Assembly (NCBI RefSeq): GCF_001426645.1 | Contig: NZ_LMEX01000001.1 | Coordinates: forward strand, 1,316,755 to 1,380,754 | Source of the DNA: Rhodanobacter sp. Root480 | GTDB taxonomy: Bacteria; Pseudomonadota; Gammaproteobacteria; Xanthomonadales; Rhodanobacteraceae | DNA length: 64,000 nt | Reading direction: 5' to 3' | Part shown: one piece after another, positions 1-8,474 of the stretch | Layout of the letters: each line of letters begins with the position of its first letter | Numbering within the stretch: position 1 is the stretch's first letter | Position numbers and translations under genes: made by a program | Notes under the pieces: generated by a model | Database searches by the model: none | The model's input: the letters and a program-made list of their open reading frames with translations, nothing else | What the model was told of the DNA's origin: nothing

Positions 1-494
1 ATGCGCTACGCAACTGGCGACCGGAGCGCTACGCCGCCGTGATGGATCACGCCAACGCGCGAGGCTGGCGCGTGGCGCTGGTCGGCGGGCCCTCGCCGAC
101 CGAGCGCGACATGGCCGACGCGGTGCTGGCAGCCTGCAAACACGCGCCACTCGACCTCACCGGCAAGGACACCTTGAAGCGGTTGATGGCCCTGCTCGGC
201 CGCGCGCACTTGCTGCTGACGCCCGACTCGGGCCCGATGCACATGGCCAACGCAGTCGGCACCAAGGTGCTGGGATTGCACGCCGCCAGCAATCCCGACC
301 GCTCCGGCCCGTATTCCGACCGCCGCTGGTGCGTGAACAAATACGACGAGGCCGCCCGCCAATACCTGGGCAAACCAGCCAGCGAGATCGCCTGGGGAAG
401 CAAGATCGAAAAGCCCGGCGTGATGGATCTGATCACCATCGACGACGCGATCGAACGCTACGAAGCCGCCGCCCACGAGATGGGTTTGCTGTAG
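1..494 (+). CDS. Glycosyltransferase family 9 (heptosyltransferase-like), 3' part
   Basis: Partial gene cut by the left edge; the open frame begins with the codon at position 3 and about 163 codons are present. GT9 enzymes transfer heptose or related sugars from activated donors to the lipopolysaccharide core on the cytoplasmic side of the inner membrane. Family marks seen are the second Rossmann-half strand (WRVALVGGPS), the donor-binding segment LTPDSGPMHMANAVGTKVL and a following HAASNPDRSGPYSD stretch. The acceptor cannot be deduced from this fragment. The stop codon TAG (492-494) lies inside the GTAG head of a REP element, so the last residue or the exact end may have been set by that insertion. 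The next gene runs on the opposite strand. Confidence 0.85.
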   Translation, partial: ALRNWRPERYAAVMDHANARGWRVALVGGPSPTERDMADAVLAACKHAPLDLTGKDTLKRLMALLGRAHLLLTPDSGPMHMANAVGTKVLGLHAASNPDRSGPYSDRRWCVNKYDEAARQYLGKPASEIAWGSKIEKPGVMDLITIDDAIERYEAAAHEMGLL

Positions 495-566
495 GAGCGA
501 CTTCAGTCGCGATGCTCTTGCTCTGAGGTCTCGTAGCTAAGGTATCGCGGCTGAAGCCGCTCCCAC
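491..566. repeat. Paired REP element (REPIN), copy 1
   Basis: Two inverted arms: GTAGGAGCGACTTCAGTC... at 491-512 and its near reverse complement ending ...GCCGCTCCCAC at 545-566. Each arm can fold itself (GCGACT-TC-AGTCGC). A GTAG or GTGG head next to a short palindrome is the hallmark of REPs mobilised by RAYT transposases. Four further pairs occur in this window. It sits between convergent genes. Confidence 0.85.
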
Positions 567-575
567 AGGAGCTCG

Positions 576-974
576 TCATTTCTGGCGGTAATCCTGGTAC
601 GACTTTTCCTCGACCAGTTCCGAGCCCAGCTTCTGGTTGATCTCGCGCTTGAACGCGGCGCGTTCGTCGTTGCGGAAATACACCGAACGCGCCAGCTCGA
701 TGAAGGCCGCATCGAACGTCTGCGCGCGCTCCATCAGGCGGATGTTGTCCTCGATGTCCCACAGTGCCTCGTTGACCGCCAGCAGGCGCGCGCGCTCATC
801 GCTGATGTCGGTTTGCGACGCGGCGCTGTTGGCCCAGGTGGCGTTGAGCATGTCCAGCTCGTTGCGCACGTTGGCCAGCTTGGCCTCGTCGGTGATGCGG
901 CGCGACTTGATTTCGAGGATGGTGATCTTGTCGATGAGTTCGCCATAGGACACCGGCGTCTGGATCAGGCTCAT
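576..974 (-). CDS. DUF6165 family protein
   Basis: 132 residues from ATG 974. It matches what I recall of DUF6165: an N-terminus SLIQTPVSYGELIDKITILE, a basic helical middle, a conserved ALWDIEDNIR and a C-terminal block with SVYFRNDERAAFKREIN and ELVEEKSYQDY. No signal peptide or membrane segment is visible and the composition is soluble and helical. The family has no established function. Members tend to sit near surface polysaccharide genes, which fits the adjacent glycosyltransferase, but that is context only. It converges on the GT9 gene with a REP pair between the two stops. hisS lies about 100 bp upstream on the same strand, so co-transcription is possible. Confidence 0.75.
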   Translation of the reverse strand: MSLIQTPVSYGELIDKITILEIKSRRITDEAKLANVRNELDMLNATWANSAASQTDISDERARLLAVNEALWDIEDNIRLMERAQTFDAAFIELARSVYFRNDERAAFKREINQKLGSELVEEKSYQDYRQK

Positions 975-1078
975 GGCTGGGGATTCCTTTGGGAAATTGA
1001 GGGTTCGGCTTGTTGGTGCCAAACCCGTTGTTCTTGTCGCGGAGTGGAAAGCGAGGCAGCCGACATCCGGCCCCGCCT

Positions 1079-2452
1079 TCAGCCCATCGCAGCGGCCTGC
1101 TCCAGCTCCACCCGCAACGTCTTGATCAATTCGCCGCGCGCCACCTCGAACTGATCCTGGCGGCGCAGGTCCTTCACGGTCACCACGCCCTTGGCCAGCT
1201 CGTCCTCGCCCAGCACGACCACGAAACGGATACCGGCGCGGTCGGCGTACTTGAATTGCTTGGCCAGCTTGCCGCCCTCCAGCACCACTTCGGTGGCGAT
1301 GCCGGCGCTGCGCAATTCGGTGGCAAGCGCGAGGTACGCCGGCAGTTGCGCCGGGTCCATCTGCGTCACCAGCACGTCCACCGTGCTCTGCGCGGTGTTG
1401 ATCAGGCCGGCGTCGCGCAACTGCCAGTACAGCCGGGTCAGCCCGATCGAGATGCCCACGCCGGGCAGGTGCGACTTGGTGTACTGGCCCGCCAGGTTCT
1501 CGTAGCGACCGCCGGAGCACACCGAGCCGATCTGCGGGTGATCGTTCAGCGTGGTCTCGTAGACCGTGCCGGTGTAGTAATCCAGGCCGCGCGCGATCGA
1601 CAGGTTCAGCACGAAATGCGATTCGGGCACGCCGAAATCGCGGATCATCGCCAGCACTTCCTTCAACTCGGCGCGGCCCTGCTCCATGATTTCCGGGCCG
1701 GCACCCAACGCGTCGAGCTTGTCGAAGGCGTCCTGCAGCGAGGTCGAACGCACCTGCACGAAAGCCAGGATCTTCTGCACCACGGCGGCGTCGAGACCGA
1801 AAACCTCGCCCACCAGGGTGTCGCGCACGGCGTCGGCGCCGCGCTTGTCCAGCTTGTCCACTTCACGCAACACCAGCATCTGCCGCTCGCCGTCGACGAT
1901 GCCCAGGCTCTCGAAGTAACCGCGCATCAGCTTGCGGTTGTTCAACTGGATGGTGAACGCGCCCACGTTCAATTCGCGGAACACGCTGTAGATCACCGCC
2001 GGGATTTCGGCGTCGTAGCGAACCGAGAGCGCGTCCTTGCCGATCACGTCGATGTCGCACTGGTAGAACTCGCGGAAGCGTCCGCGCTGTGCGCGTTCGC
2101 CGCGATAGACGCGCTGCATCTGATAACGGCGGAACGGGAAACTCAGCTCGCGCTCGTGCTCGGCAACGTAGCGGGCCAACGGCACGGTCAGGTCGAAACG
2201 CAGCGCCAACTCGGGCGCGCCCTCCTTGTCCAGCGCGCCGGTCGACTGCACGAAATACACCTGGCGCTCGGTTTCGCCACCGGTCTTGGTCAGCAGCACA
2301 TCGGAGTGTTCAATGGCCGGCGTTTCCACCGGCAGGAAGCCGAAGCGCTCGTAATTGCGACGGATCACGTCGAGCATGCGTTGAAACGCGATCTGGTCGA
2401 GCGGCAGCAGCTCGAGCACGCCGGGCATGGTGCGGGCCAAGGTAAGCGCCAT
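1079..2452 (-). CDS. hisS: Histidyl-tRNA synthetase
   Basis: 457 residues from ATG 2452, preceded by AGAGG six bases upstream; an in-frame TTG at 2470 is less likely. The enzyme charges tRNA-His in the cytoplasm. Class II signatures are present: motif 2 around [21 protein letters not shown], the histidine-specific loop [13 protein letters not shown], and motif 3 [11 protein letters not shown], followed by an anticodon-binding domain ([19 protein letters not shown] onward). The length is slightly above the E. coli enzyme (424) and fits the longer HisS of this order. It is flanked by DUF6165 downstream and a tRNA-Pro gene upstream on the other strand. Confidence 0.96.
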   Translation of the reverse strand: MALTLARTMPGVLELLPLDQIAFQRMLDVIRRNYERFGFLPVETPAIEHSDVLLTKTGGETERQVYFVQSTGALDKEGAPELALRFDLTVPLARYVAEHERELSFPFRRYQMQRVYRGERAQRGRFREFYQCDIDVIGKDALSVRYDAEIPAVIYSVFRELNVGAFTIQLNNRKLMRGYFESLGIVDGERQMLVLREVDKLDKRGADAVRDTLVGEVFGLDAAVVQKILAFVQVRSTSLQDAFDKLDALGAGPEIMEQGRAELKEVLAMIRDFGVPESHFVLNLSIARGLDYYTGTVYETTLNDHPQIGSVCSGGRYENLAGQYTKSHLPGVGISIGLTRLYWQLRDAGLINTAQSTVDVLVTQMDPAQLPAYLALATELRSAGIATEVVLEGGKLAKQFKYADRAGIRFVVVLGEDELAKGVVTVKDLRRQDQFEVARGELIKTLRVELEQAAAMG

Positions 2453-2573
2453 GAAAGCCTCTGCTGGCAAGGGAGAAGATACCGTCCCGTGGAGTCCGTG
2501 ACGGAGCCGCCTAGATTAGCAGAACGCCCTGTCCTCTCGCCGCCGCATCCATCCGGTTGCTGCGCAAAACCTG

Positions 2574-2602
2574 TTGCCAAGCACCCGCGCGGCGATTAAG
2601 AT
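2574..2602 (+). promoter_or_regulatory. Promoter of tRNA-Pro
   Basis: TTGCCA (2574-2579), 17-bp spacer, TAAGAT (2597-2602), followed by a G/C-rich discriminator and the tRNA 5' end 13 bases on. Geometry and position fit a sigma-70 stable-RNA promoter under stringent control. Confidence 0.6.
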
Positions 2603-2615
2603 ACGCGGCTTCCCA

Positions 2616-2692
<77 letters not shown>

Positions 2693-2701
2693 AATTCGAT
2701 G

Positions 2702-2728
2702 AAAAAGCCGGCTTTACGCCGGCTTTTT
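2702..2728. terminator. Bidirectional terminator (tRNA-Pro / ispH)
   Basis: Perfect 11-bp arms AAAAAGCCGGC (2702-2712) and GCCGGCTTTTT (2718-2728) around loop TTTAC. T-runs occur in both readings, so it ends tRNA-Pro on plus and ispH on minus. Confidence 0.9.
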
Positions 2729-2769
2729 TGTGCCCCGAGTTCGCCGCCTGATGCGGCGATGCGTGGAGC

Positions 2770-3732
2770 TCAGGGTGTCGCGGAATCCGTGCCGTCCACC
2801 AGTCGCAATTCCTTGGGCAGGGCGAAGGTGATGTTTTCCGGCTCGCCGTCCAGCTCGCGCACGGCACCGGCGCCCCAGGACTGCAGGCGCTCGATCACGT
2901 CGAGCACGAGTTTTTCCGGTGCGGATGCGCCGGCGGTGAGGCCGATGCGGTTCACGCCGTCCAGCCAGCTGCGCTCGATGTGCTCGGCGCCGTCGATCAG
3001 GAAGGAGCGCACGCCACGCTTCTGCGCCAGCTCGCGCAGGCGGTTGGAGTTGGAGCTGTTGACCGAGCCGACCACCAGCATCAGGTCGACCGAGTCGGCC
3101 AGCCGGCGTACGGCGTCCTGCCGGTTCTGGGTGGCGTAGCAGATGTCGTCCTTGCGCGGCCCTTCGATGTCGGGGAATTTCTGGCGCAGGGCGTCGATGA
3201 TCGCCTTGGTGTCGTCCACCGACAGCGTGGTCTGGGTGACGTAGGAAAGCTGGTGCGGGTCGCGCGGCGCAAGCTTCGCCACGCACTCCAGCGATTCCAC
3301 CAGCAAGATCTCGCCTGCATTGGCGGCGTTCCACTGCCCCATCGTGCCTTCGACTTCCGGGTGACCGGCGTGGCCGATCAACACCACGCTGCGGCCGATG
3401 CGGCCCAGCCGCGCCACTTCCATATGCACCTTGGTGACCAGTGGACAGGTGGCATCGAAAACTTTCAGGTGACGCTGCGCGGCCTCCTCGCGCACGCCCT
3501 GCGATACGCCGTGCGCGCTGAAGATCACCGTGGCGCCGTCGGGCACCTCGTGCAGCTCCTCGACGAACACCGCGCCGTCGGCGCGCAGTTTCTCCACCAC
3601 GTAGCGGTTGTGTACCACCTCGTGCCGCACGTAGATCGGCGGCCCGTAGGATTCCAGCGCACGATCGACGATGGCGATGGCGCGATCGACGCCAGCACAG
3701 AAGCCACGGGGGTTGGCGAGCAGGATGTCCAA
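2770..3732 (-). CDS. ispH: 4-hydroxy-3-methylbut-2-enyl diphosphate reductase
   Basis: Last step of the MEP isoprenoid pathway: reduces HMBPP to IPP and DMAPP with a [4Fe-4S] cluster in the cytoplasm. Cluster cysteines are in [13 protein letters not shown] near the N-terminus, [12 protein letters not shown] and [11 protein letters not shown]; the HEVVHN, SAHGVS, TQTTLS and NSSNSNRL motifs are all intact. I place the start at TTG 3732, which gives the usual N-terminus (M)[10 protein letters not shown] and 320 residues. The frame stays open to an ATG at 3786, but that ATG and the next codons lie within a REP element and would add a repeat-encoded tail. GTG 3756 is a further alternative. It is last in the murJ-ribF-ileS-lspA-ispH run. 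Confidence 0.95.
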   Translation of the reverse strand: MDILLANPRGFCAGVDRAIAIVDRALESYGPPIYVRHEVVHNRYVVEKLRADGAVFVEELHEVPDGATVIFSAHGVSQGVREEAAQRHLKVFDATCPLVTKVHMEVARLGRIGRSVVLIGHAGHPEVEGTMGQWNAANAGEILLVESLECVAKLAPRDPHQLSYVTQTTLSVDDTKAIIDALRQKFPDIEGPRKDDICYATQNRQDAVRRLADSVDLMLVVGSVNSSNSNRLRELAQKRGVRSFLIDGAEHIERSWLDGVNRIGLTAGASAPEKLVLDVIERLQSWGAGAVRELDGEPENITFALPKELRLVDGTDSATP

Positions 3733-3761
3733 TGAATGTCTCGATGCGTTGAGGTGCACCT

Positions 3762-3820
3762 GTAGGAGCGACTTCAGTCGCGACATCCGGCTACGCGGTC
3801 GCGGCTCAAGCCGCTCCTAC
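3762..3820. repeat. Paired REP element (REPIN), copy 2
   Basis: Arms GTAGGAGCGACTTCAGTC... (3762-3783) and ...GCTCAAGCCGCTCCTAC (3799-3820) in inverted orientation with a short spacer. It lies between ispH and lspA and contains the ATG that would wrongly extend ispH. Confidence 0.85.
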
Positions 3821-3831
3821 AAGAACGCCGA

Positions 3832-4329
3832 TTATCGCACGCCGTCCCCAGACTTGCCGCCGAACATGCCGAACACGATCAGCAGCACCGCGCCCACGGT
3901 GATGCCGCAATCGGCCACGTTGAACACTGGGTAGTCCCACTGGCGAAAATAGACATGGATGAAGTCGGTCACCTGCGCCGCGTGCAGCCGGTCGATCAGG
4001 TTGCCCAGCGCGCCACCCACGATCAGGCCCAGCGGCAGGCCGGTGCGCCAGTCGCGTCGCGGTGTGCGCGCCAGCCACACCAGCAGCACCGCGCAAATGA
4101 CCAGCGCCAGCACCACGAAAAACCAGCGTTGCCAGCCGCTGCCATCGGCCAGAAAGTTGAAAGCGGCGCCACGGTTGAAGGCCAGCGTCCAGTTGAGGAA
4201 CCCGGGAATCACCGGATGCGGCACACCCATCGGCTGCAGCGCGTGCAGCGCCCACCATTTGCTGAGCTGGTCGAGCGCGATGACGATGGCGGAGAGCCAC
4301 AGCCAGGGGAGTGCGTTGGGTTTTGTCAT
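3832..4329 (-). CDS. lspA: Prolipoprotein signal peptidase (signal peptidase II)
   Basis: 165 residues from ATG 4329. An inner-membrane aspartyl protease that removes signal peptides from diacylglyceryl-modified prolipoproteins. Four hydrophobic segments are visible. Both catalytic aspartates are present in their conserved contexts: GNLIDRL and FNVADCGIT. The NRGAAFNF box before the second helix is also typical. Neighbouring order ileS-lspA-ispH is the common gammaproteobacterial arrangement. A potential substrate, the FKBP lipoprotein at 54.7 kb, lies in the same window. Confidence 0.95.
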   Translation of the reverse strand: MTKPNALPWLWLSAIVIALDQLSKWWALHALQPMGVPHPVIPGFLNWTLAFNRGAAFNFLADGSGWQRWFFVVLALVICAVLLVWLARTPRRDWRTGLPLGLIVGGALGNLIDRLHAAQVTDFIHVYFRQWDYPVFNVADCGITVGAVLLIVFGMFGGKSGDGVR

Positions 4330-4371
4330 GGGTGGCTCGTGTGTGGGTTAGTGGAGAGCGCCGCGGAGCGG

Positions 4372-4490
4372 CCCTCATCCGGCCTGTCGGCCACCTTTCC
4401 CCGCAGGCGGGGGAAGGAAGTCATCGGACTCCTCGAAACAGCCAGCTTCCTTCCCCCGCTCGCGGGGGAAGGTGCCCGAAGGGCGGAAGG
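4372..4490. repeat. Inverted repeat pair of the cccCGC...GCGgggaagg family
   Basis: The lspA-ileS gap holds a left part (CCGGCCTGTCGGCCACCTT then CCCCGCAGGCGGGG) and a mirrored right part (CCCCCGCTCGCGGGGG then AAGGTGCCCGAAGGGCGGA). Related hairpins appear at 18525-18546 and 31450-31472. It looks like a dispersed intergenic palindrome. There is no coding signal in the gap. Confidence 0.65.
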
Positions 4491-4502
4491 GGTGCCCCGG
4501 GA

Positions 4503-7364
4503 TCAGAACCAGCGCCGATCCTCCCCCGGCCCTTCGACGTTGCTGACACAGCGCCCGCACAACTCCGGATGCTCCGCATGGCTGCCGACGTCATCGCGGC
4601 GATGCCAGCAGCGCACGCACTTGGCGGCGTCGCTGACGCTGGCCGAGACCCAGGCCTCGGCGCCTTCCAGATCGACCTTCACGGCATCCTCCGGCCGCGG
4701 CAGCAACGGCGCCACGTGCAGGTCGGAAACGATGAAGAAGAAGCGCAGTTCGTCGGCGGTGTCGGCCAGGCGCGCCTGCGTGGCGTCGTCCGCATGGATC
4801 ACCAGCTTCGCCTCCAGCGCGGCGCCAATGCGCTCGGCCTTGCGCATGCCTTCCAGCACGCGCGAGGCGGTATCGCGGATCGCCAGCAGCTCGGCCCAAT
4901 AGCGGCGCTGCGCGGGCGAATCCTGGGTGGCGACCAGGCCGTCGTACCAGGTTTCGAACAGCACGCTGTCGCCGCGTTCACCGGGCAACTGCTGCCAGAT
5001 TTCCTCGGCAGTGAACGCCAGCACTGGCGCCAGCCAACGCACCAGCGCCTCGGCGATGCGGTACATCGCGCTCTGCGCGCTGCGCCGGCCGCGGCTGTCG
5101 GTCGGCATGGTGTAGAGCCGGTCCTTGGTGATGTCCAGGTACAGCGCACCGAGCTCGTTGGTGCAGAAGTTCTGGATGCGCGCCACCACTTCGGGGAAGT
5201 CGTAACGCTCATACGCCGCCAGCACCGCCTGTTGCACGTCGTATGCCTGCTGCACGGCCCACTGGTCGAGCAGCAGGCTGTCTTCCACCGGCAGCAGGTG
5301 TTTCGCCGGGTCGAAACCGTCGAGGTTGCCGAGCAGGAATTTGGCGGTGTTGCGGATGCGGCGGTAGGTGTCGGAGACGCGCTTCAGGATCTCGTCCGAA
5401 ACGGTCATCTCGTTGCGGTAATCGGCCGAGGCCACCCACAGTCGCAATACGTCGGCGCCCAGCGTGTCCATCACCTTCTGCGGCGCCACCACGTTGCCCA
5501 GCGACTTGGACATCTTGCGGCCGTTGGCGTCCACCGCGAAACCGTGGGTCAGCACATCCTGGTACGGCGCGCGGCCGAAGATCGCCGACGAGGTCAGCAG
5601 GGACGACTGGAACCAGCCGCGGTGCTGGTCGGAGCCTTCCAGGTACATCACCTTGTAATGCGAGGCGGTGCCCTGCTGCAGTTCCGGGCGCTGGCCGATC
5701 ACGGCGAAGTGGGTGACGCCGGAATCGAACCACACGTCCAGCACGTCGGTGACTTTCTCGTAGTTGGCCGCGTCGTCGCCCAGCAGTTCGGCCGGGTCCA
5801 GCGTGAACCAGGCATCGACGCCGCCCTGCTCGACTTTCTTCGCCACCTGCTCCAGCAAGGCCACCGAATCGGGATGCGGTTCCTGCGTGGCCTTGTGCAC
5901 GAACAGCGCGATCGGCACGCCCCAGGTACGCTGGCGCGAGATGCACCAGTCCGGGCGGCCGGCGACCATGCCGGCGATGCGCTCCTCACCCCAGCCCGGC
6001 ACCCAGCGCACGGACTTGATCGCGGTGAGCGCGGTCTCGCGCAGCTTCGCCTGCTCCATCGAGATGAACCACTGCGGCGTGGTGCGATAGATCACCGGCG
6101 TCTTGTGGCGCCAGCAGTTCGGGTAGCTGTGCTCGATTTTCGCGAACGCCAGCAGCACGCCGCGTTGGCGCAGCAGGTCGACGAGGGCGTCGTTGGCCTT
6201 CCAGATGTGCATGCCGCCCAGCTCGAGGCCATCGGCGGCCGGCGTATCGGCACGGTAGGTGCCGCGCGGCTCGATGTAGTTGAGCAACTCGATGCCGTAT
6301 TCGCGGGCCACCACGAAATCCTCGACGCCGTGATCGGGCGAGGTGTGCACGGCGCCGGTACCGTCTTCGGCGCTGACGTGATCGCCGAGGATCACGGGGA
6401 CTTCGCGCGGGTAGAAGGGATGGTGGAGTTTTTGGCCTTCGAGCGCCTTGCCCTCGGTGTGGCCCAACACGATCGCCTGCTCCAGCCCGTAACGCTGCGT
6501 CACCTTTTCAACCAGCGCGGACGCGACCACCAGCAGCACGCGCTTGCCACCGCGCTGCGGCCCTTCAATCAATGCGTATTCCAGCTCCGCACCCAGCGAC
6601 ACCGCCTGGCTTTCCGGCAGCGTCCAGGGCGTGGTGGTCCAGATCGGGATGGCCACGATGGCGTCACCCGCGTCCACGCCGAATGGCGCCGCCAGCGCCT
6701 TGGCGTCGACGGCGTCGTAGGCCACGTCGACGGCGGGCGAGACCTTGTCGCCGTATTCGATTTCCGCCTCGGCCAGCGCCGAGGCGCAGTCGAAGCACCA
6801 ATACACCGGTTTGGCGCCGCGCAGCACATGCCCGTTGGAGACGATGCGCGCCAGCGCGCGCAGCATGTCGGCCTCGTAACTGAATTCCATCGTGCGGTAC
6901 GGGTGCGACCAGTCACCCAGCACGCCCAGGCGCTTGAAATCGGCGCGCTGGGTGTCGACCTGTTCGGCAGCGTATTCGCGGCATTTCTGCCGGAACGCGG
7001 CGGCGTCGAGCTTCACCCCGGGCTTGCCGAATTTCTTCTCCACCGCGATCTCGATCGGCAGGCCGTGGCAATCCCAGCCGGGCACGTACGGCGCGCGATG
7101 GCCGGAGAGCAGCTTCGACTTGACCGTGATGTCCTTCAGGATCTTGTTGACGGCGTGGCCAATGTGGATCGCACCGTTGGCGTACGGCGGGCCGTCGTGC
7201 AACACGAACACCTTGTCGCGGTTGGCGGTTAGCTGCTGGATCTGCGCATAGCGATCGACCTGTTCCCACTCCGCCAGCCAGCCCGGCTCGCGCTTGGGCA
7301 GGTCGCCGCGCATCGGGAACGCCGTCTGCGGCAGGTTGATGGTGCTCTTGTAATCGTGGGTCAT
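4503..7364 (-). CDS. ileS: Isoleucyl-tRNA synthetase
   Basis: 953 residues from ATG 7364, close to the E. coli enzyme (938). Charges tRNA-Ile and edits misactivated valine. Class I signatures: HIGH in the N-terminal [15 protein letters not shown] and KMSKS in [15 protein letters not shown]1 editing domain lies between them ([22 protein letters not shown]). The anticodon-binding helical domain is followed by a C-terminal zinc finger [10 protein letters not shown]...CGRCVSNV. No strong Shine-Dalgarno sequence precedes the ATG. ribF is 98 bp upstream, lspA 173 bp downstream. Confidence 0.97.
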   Translation of the reverse strand: MTHDYKSTINLPQTAFPMRGDLPKREPGWLAEWEQVDRYAQIQQLTANRDKVFVLHDGPPYANGAIHIGHAVNKILKDITVKSKLLSGHRAPYVPGWDCHGLPIEIAVEKKFGKPGVKLDAAAFRQKCREYAAEQVDTQRADFKRLGVLGDWSHPYRTMEFSYEADMLRALARIVSNGHVLRGAKPVYWCFDCASALAEAEIEYGDKVSPAVDVAYDAVDAKALAAPFGVDAGDAIVAIPIWTTTPWTLPESQAVSLGAELEYALIEGPQRGGKRVLLVVASALVEKVTQRYGLEQAIVLGHTEGKALEGQKLHHPFYPREVPVILGDHVSAEDGTGAVHTSPDHGVEDFVVAREYGIELLNYIEPRGTYRADTPAADGLELGGMHIWKANDALVDLLRQRGVLLAFAKIEHSYPNCWRHKTPVIYRTTPQWFISMEQAKLRETALTAIKSVRWVPGWGEERIAGMVAGRPDWCISRQRTWGVPIALFVHKATQEPHPDSVALLEQVAKKVEQGGVDAWFTLDPAELLGDDAANYEKVTDVLDVWFDSGVTHFAVIGQRPELQQGTASHYKVMYLEGSDQHRGWFQSSLLTSSAIFGRAPYQDVLTHGFAVDANGRKMSKSLGNVVAPQKVMDTLGADVLRLWVASADYRNEMTVSDEILKRVSDTYRRIRNTAKFLLGNLDGFDPAKHLLPVEDSLLLDQWAVQQAYDVQQAVLAAYERYDFPEVVARIQNFCTNELGALYLDITKDRLYTMPTDSRGRRSAQSAMYRIAEALVRWLAPVLAFTAEEIWQQLPGERGDSVLFETWYDGLVATQDSPAQRRYWAELLAIRDTASRVLEGMRKAERIGAALEAKLVIHADDATQARLADTADELRFFFIVSDLHVAPLLPRPEDAVKVDLEGAEAWVSASVSDAAKCVRCWHRRDDVGSHAEHPELCGRCVSNVEGPGEDRRWF

Positions 7365-7462
7365 TGCGGGGTTGCCATGGCTAGCGGTTGCCGCCCGCCT
7401 TGGGCGGGCAAAGGGTTCAACGTTAATGGATTACGCGGCGTGCGGGAATCCGTGGCGAGGTT

Positions 7463-8413
7463 TCACGGGGCACTCAATCGCGGGTTCATGCCCAACAGCT
7501 CGCGCGCCCGGCAGGCGTCCAGATGCATCTGCGCCTTGAGCGGTTCGAGCCCGTCGAATTTCTGTTCGTCGCGCAGCTTGGCGACAAACTCCACCGCCAT
7601 GCGCTGGCCGTAGAGGTCGCCCTCAAAATCAAAAAGATGCACTTCCAGCAGCGGCTGGCTCACCTCGTTCACCGTGGGCCGCACACCCAGGCTGGCCACG
7701 CCCGGCCAACTGCATTCGCCTTCGCCCAGGCCCACACGCACGGCAAAGATGCCCTGCACCGGGCTGACCCGCTGCTGCAGGTGGATATTGGCGGTGGGGT
7801 AGCCCAGCGTGCGGCCCAGCTGGTTGCCGTATTCCACCTTGCCGTCGATCACGAATGGACGGCCAAGCAACGGCTCGGCGCCGGTGAACTCGCCCGCGGC
7901 CAGCAGCGCGCGCACGCGGCTGGCGGAGACCCGCGCACCGTGCAGTTGCACCGCCGGCATGGTGCATGCGTCAAAACCCAGCTCGCGACCCATGCGCTCC
8001 AGCAGCGGCACGTCGCCGCCGCGCTTGTGCCCGAAGCGGAAATCACCGCCCACCCACACCTCGCGCGTGGCCAGCCGGTCGCACAACACGCGGCGCACGA
8101 AGTCCTCGGCGGGCATCGCGGTCAGCGCGCGGTTGAAGCGCAGCAACAGGGCCTGCTCCATGCCCGCGGCGGCAAAGCCCTTGATCTTCTCGCGCACGCT
8201 GGACAACCGCGGCACCGGTTCAGGCGAGAAAAACGTGCGCGGCAACGGCTCGAAACTCACCACCGCCGGCGTGCAACCGAGCGCCCGGGCGCGCTCGCGC
8301 ACTTTGGCCAACAACGTCTGGTGCCCGCGATGGAGGCCGTCGAAGGCGCCCACGGCAACCACACTGCCGTGTGGCGCCAGGCAAGGGCCCGCGACATCCC
8401 TGGAAAGTCTCAT
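7463..8413 (-). CDS. ribF: Bifunctional riboflavin kinase / FAD synthetase
   Basis: 316 residues from ATG 8413 (an adjacent in-frame ATG is at 8416). Converts riboflavin to FMN and then to FAD. The N-terminal nucleotidyltransferase half carries VAVGAFDGLHRGHQ and the later VGGDFRFGHKRGGD and SASRVRALL; the C-terminal kinase half has GRTLGYPTANI and the GVRPTV/EVHLFDF elements. The frame extends further upstream but that part is low-complexity and overlaps murJ. A TATACT box ends six bases before ATG 8416, so the mRNA may have almost no leader. It lies 61 bp downstream of murJ, a linkage seen in many proteobacteria. Confidence 0.95.
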   Translation of the reverse strand: MRLSRDVAGPCLAPHGSVVAVGAFDGLHRGHQTLLAKVRERARALGCTPAVVSFEPLPRTFFSPEPVPRLSSVREKIKGFAAAGMEQALLLRFNRALTAMPAEDFVRRVLCDRLATREVWVGGDFRFGHKRGGDVPLLERMGRELGFDACTMPAVQLHGARVSASRVRALLAAGEFTGAEPLLGRPFVIDGKVEYGNQLGRTLGYPTANIHLQQRVSPVQGIFAVRVGLGEGECSWPGVASLGVRPTVNEVSQPLLEVHLFDFEGDLYGQRMAVEFVAKLRDEQKFDGLEPLKAQMHLDACRARELLGMNPRLSAP

Positions 8414-8421
8414 CATGGCGC

Positions 8422-8427
8422 CAGTAT
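8422..8427 (-). promoter_or_regulatory. -10 box for a possible leaderless ribF transcript
   Basis: On minus the sequence reads GTTATACTGGCGCCATGATG: a near-consensus -10 (TATACT) only six bases before the ATG pair. Transcription would then begin at or beside the start codon. No good -35 is visible at 17-18 bp. Confidence 0.4.
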
Positions 8428-8474
8428 AACGGGCGCACCCGCCGCGATTGAGCGCAAGCGCCGCGTCGACGCCA

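Noticed and set aside
4311-7232. Long antisense frame opposite ileS (over 900 codons)
   Set aside because: Same G/C-driven artefact; ileS is unmistakable on the other strand.
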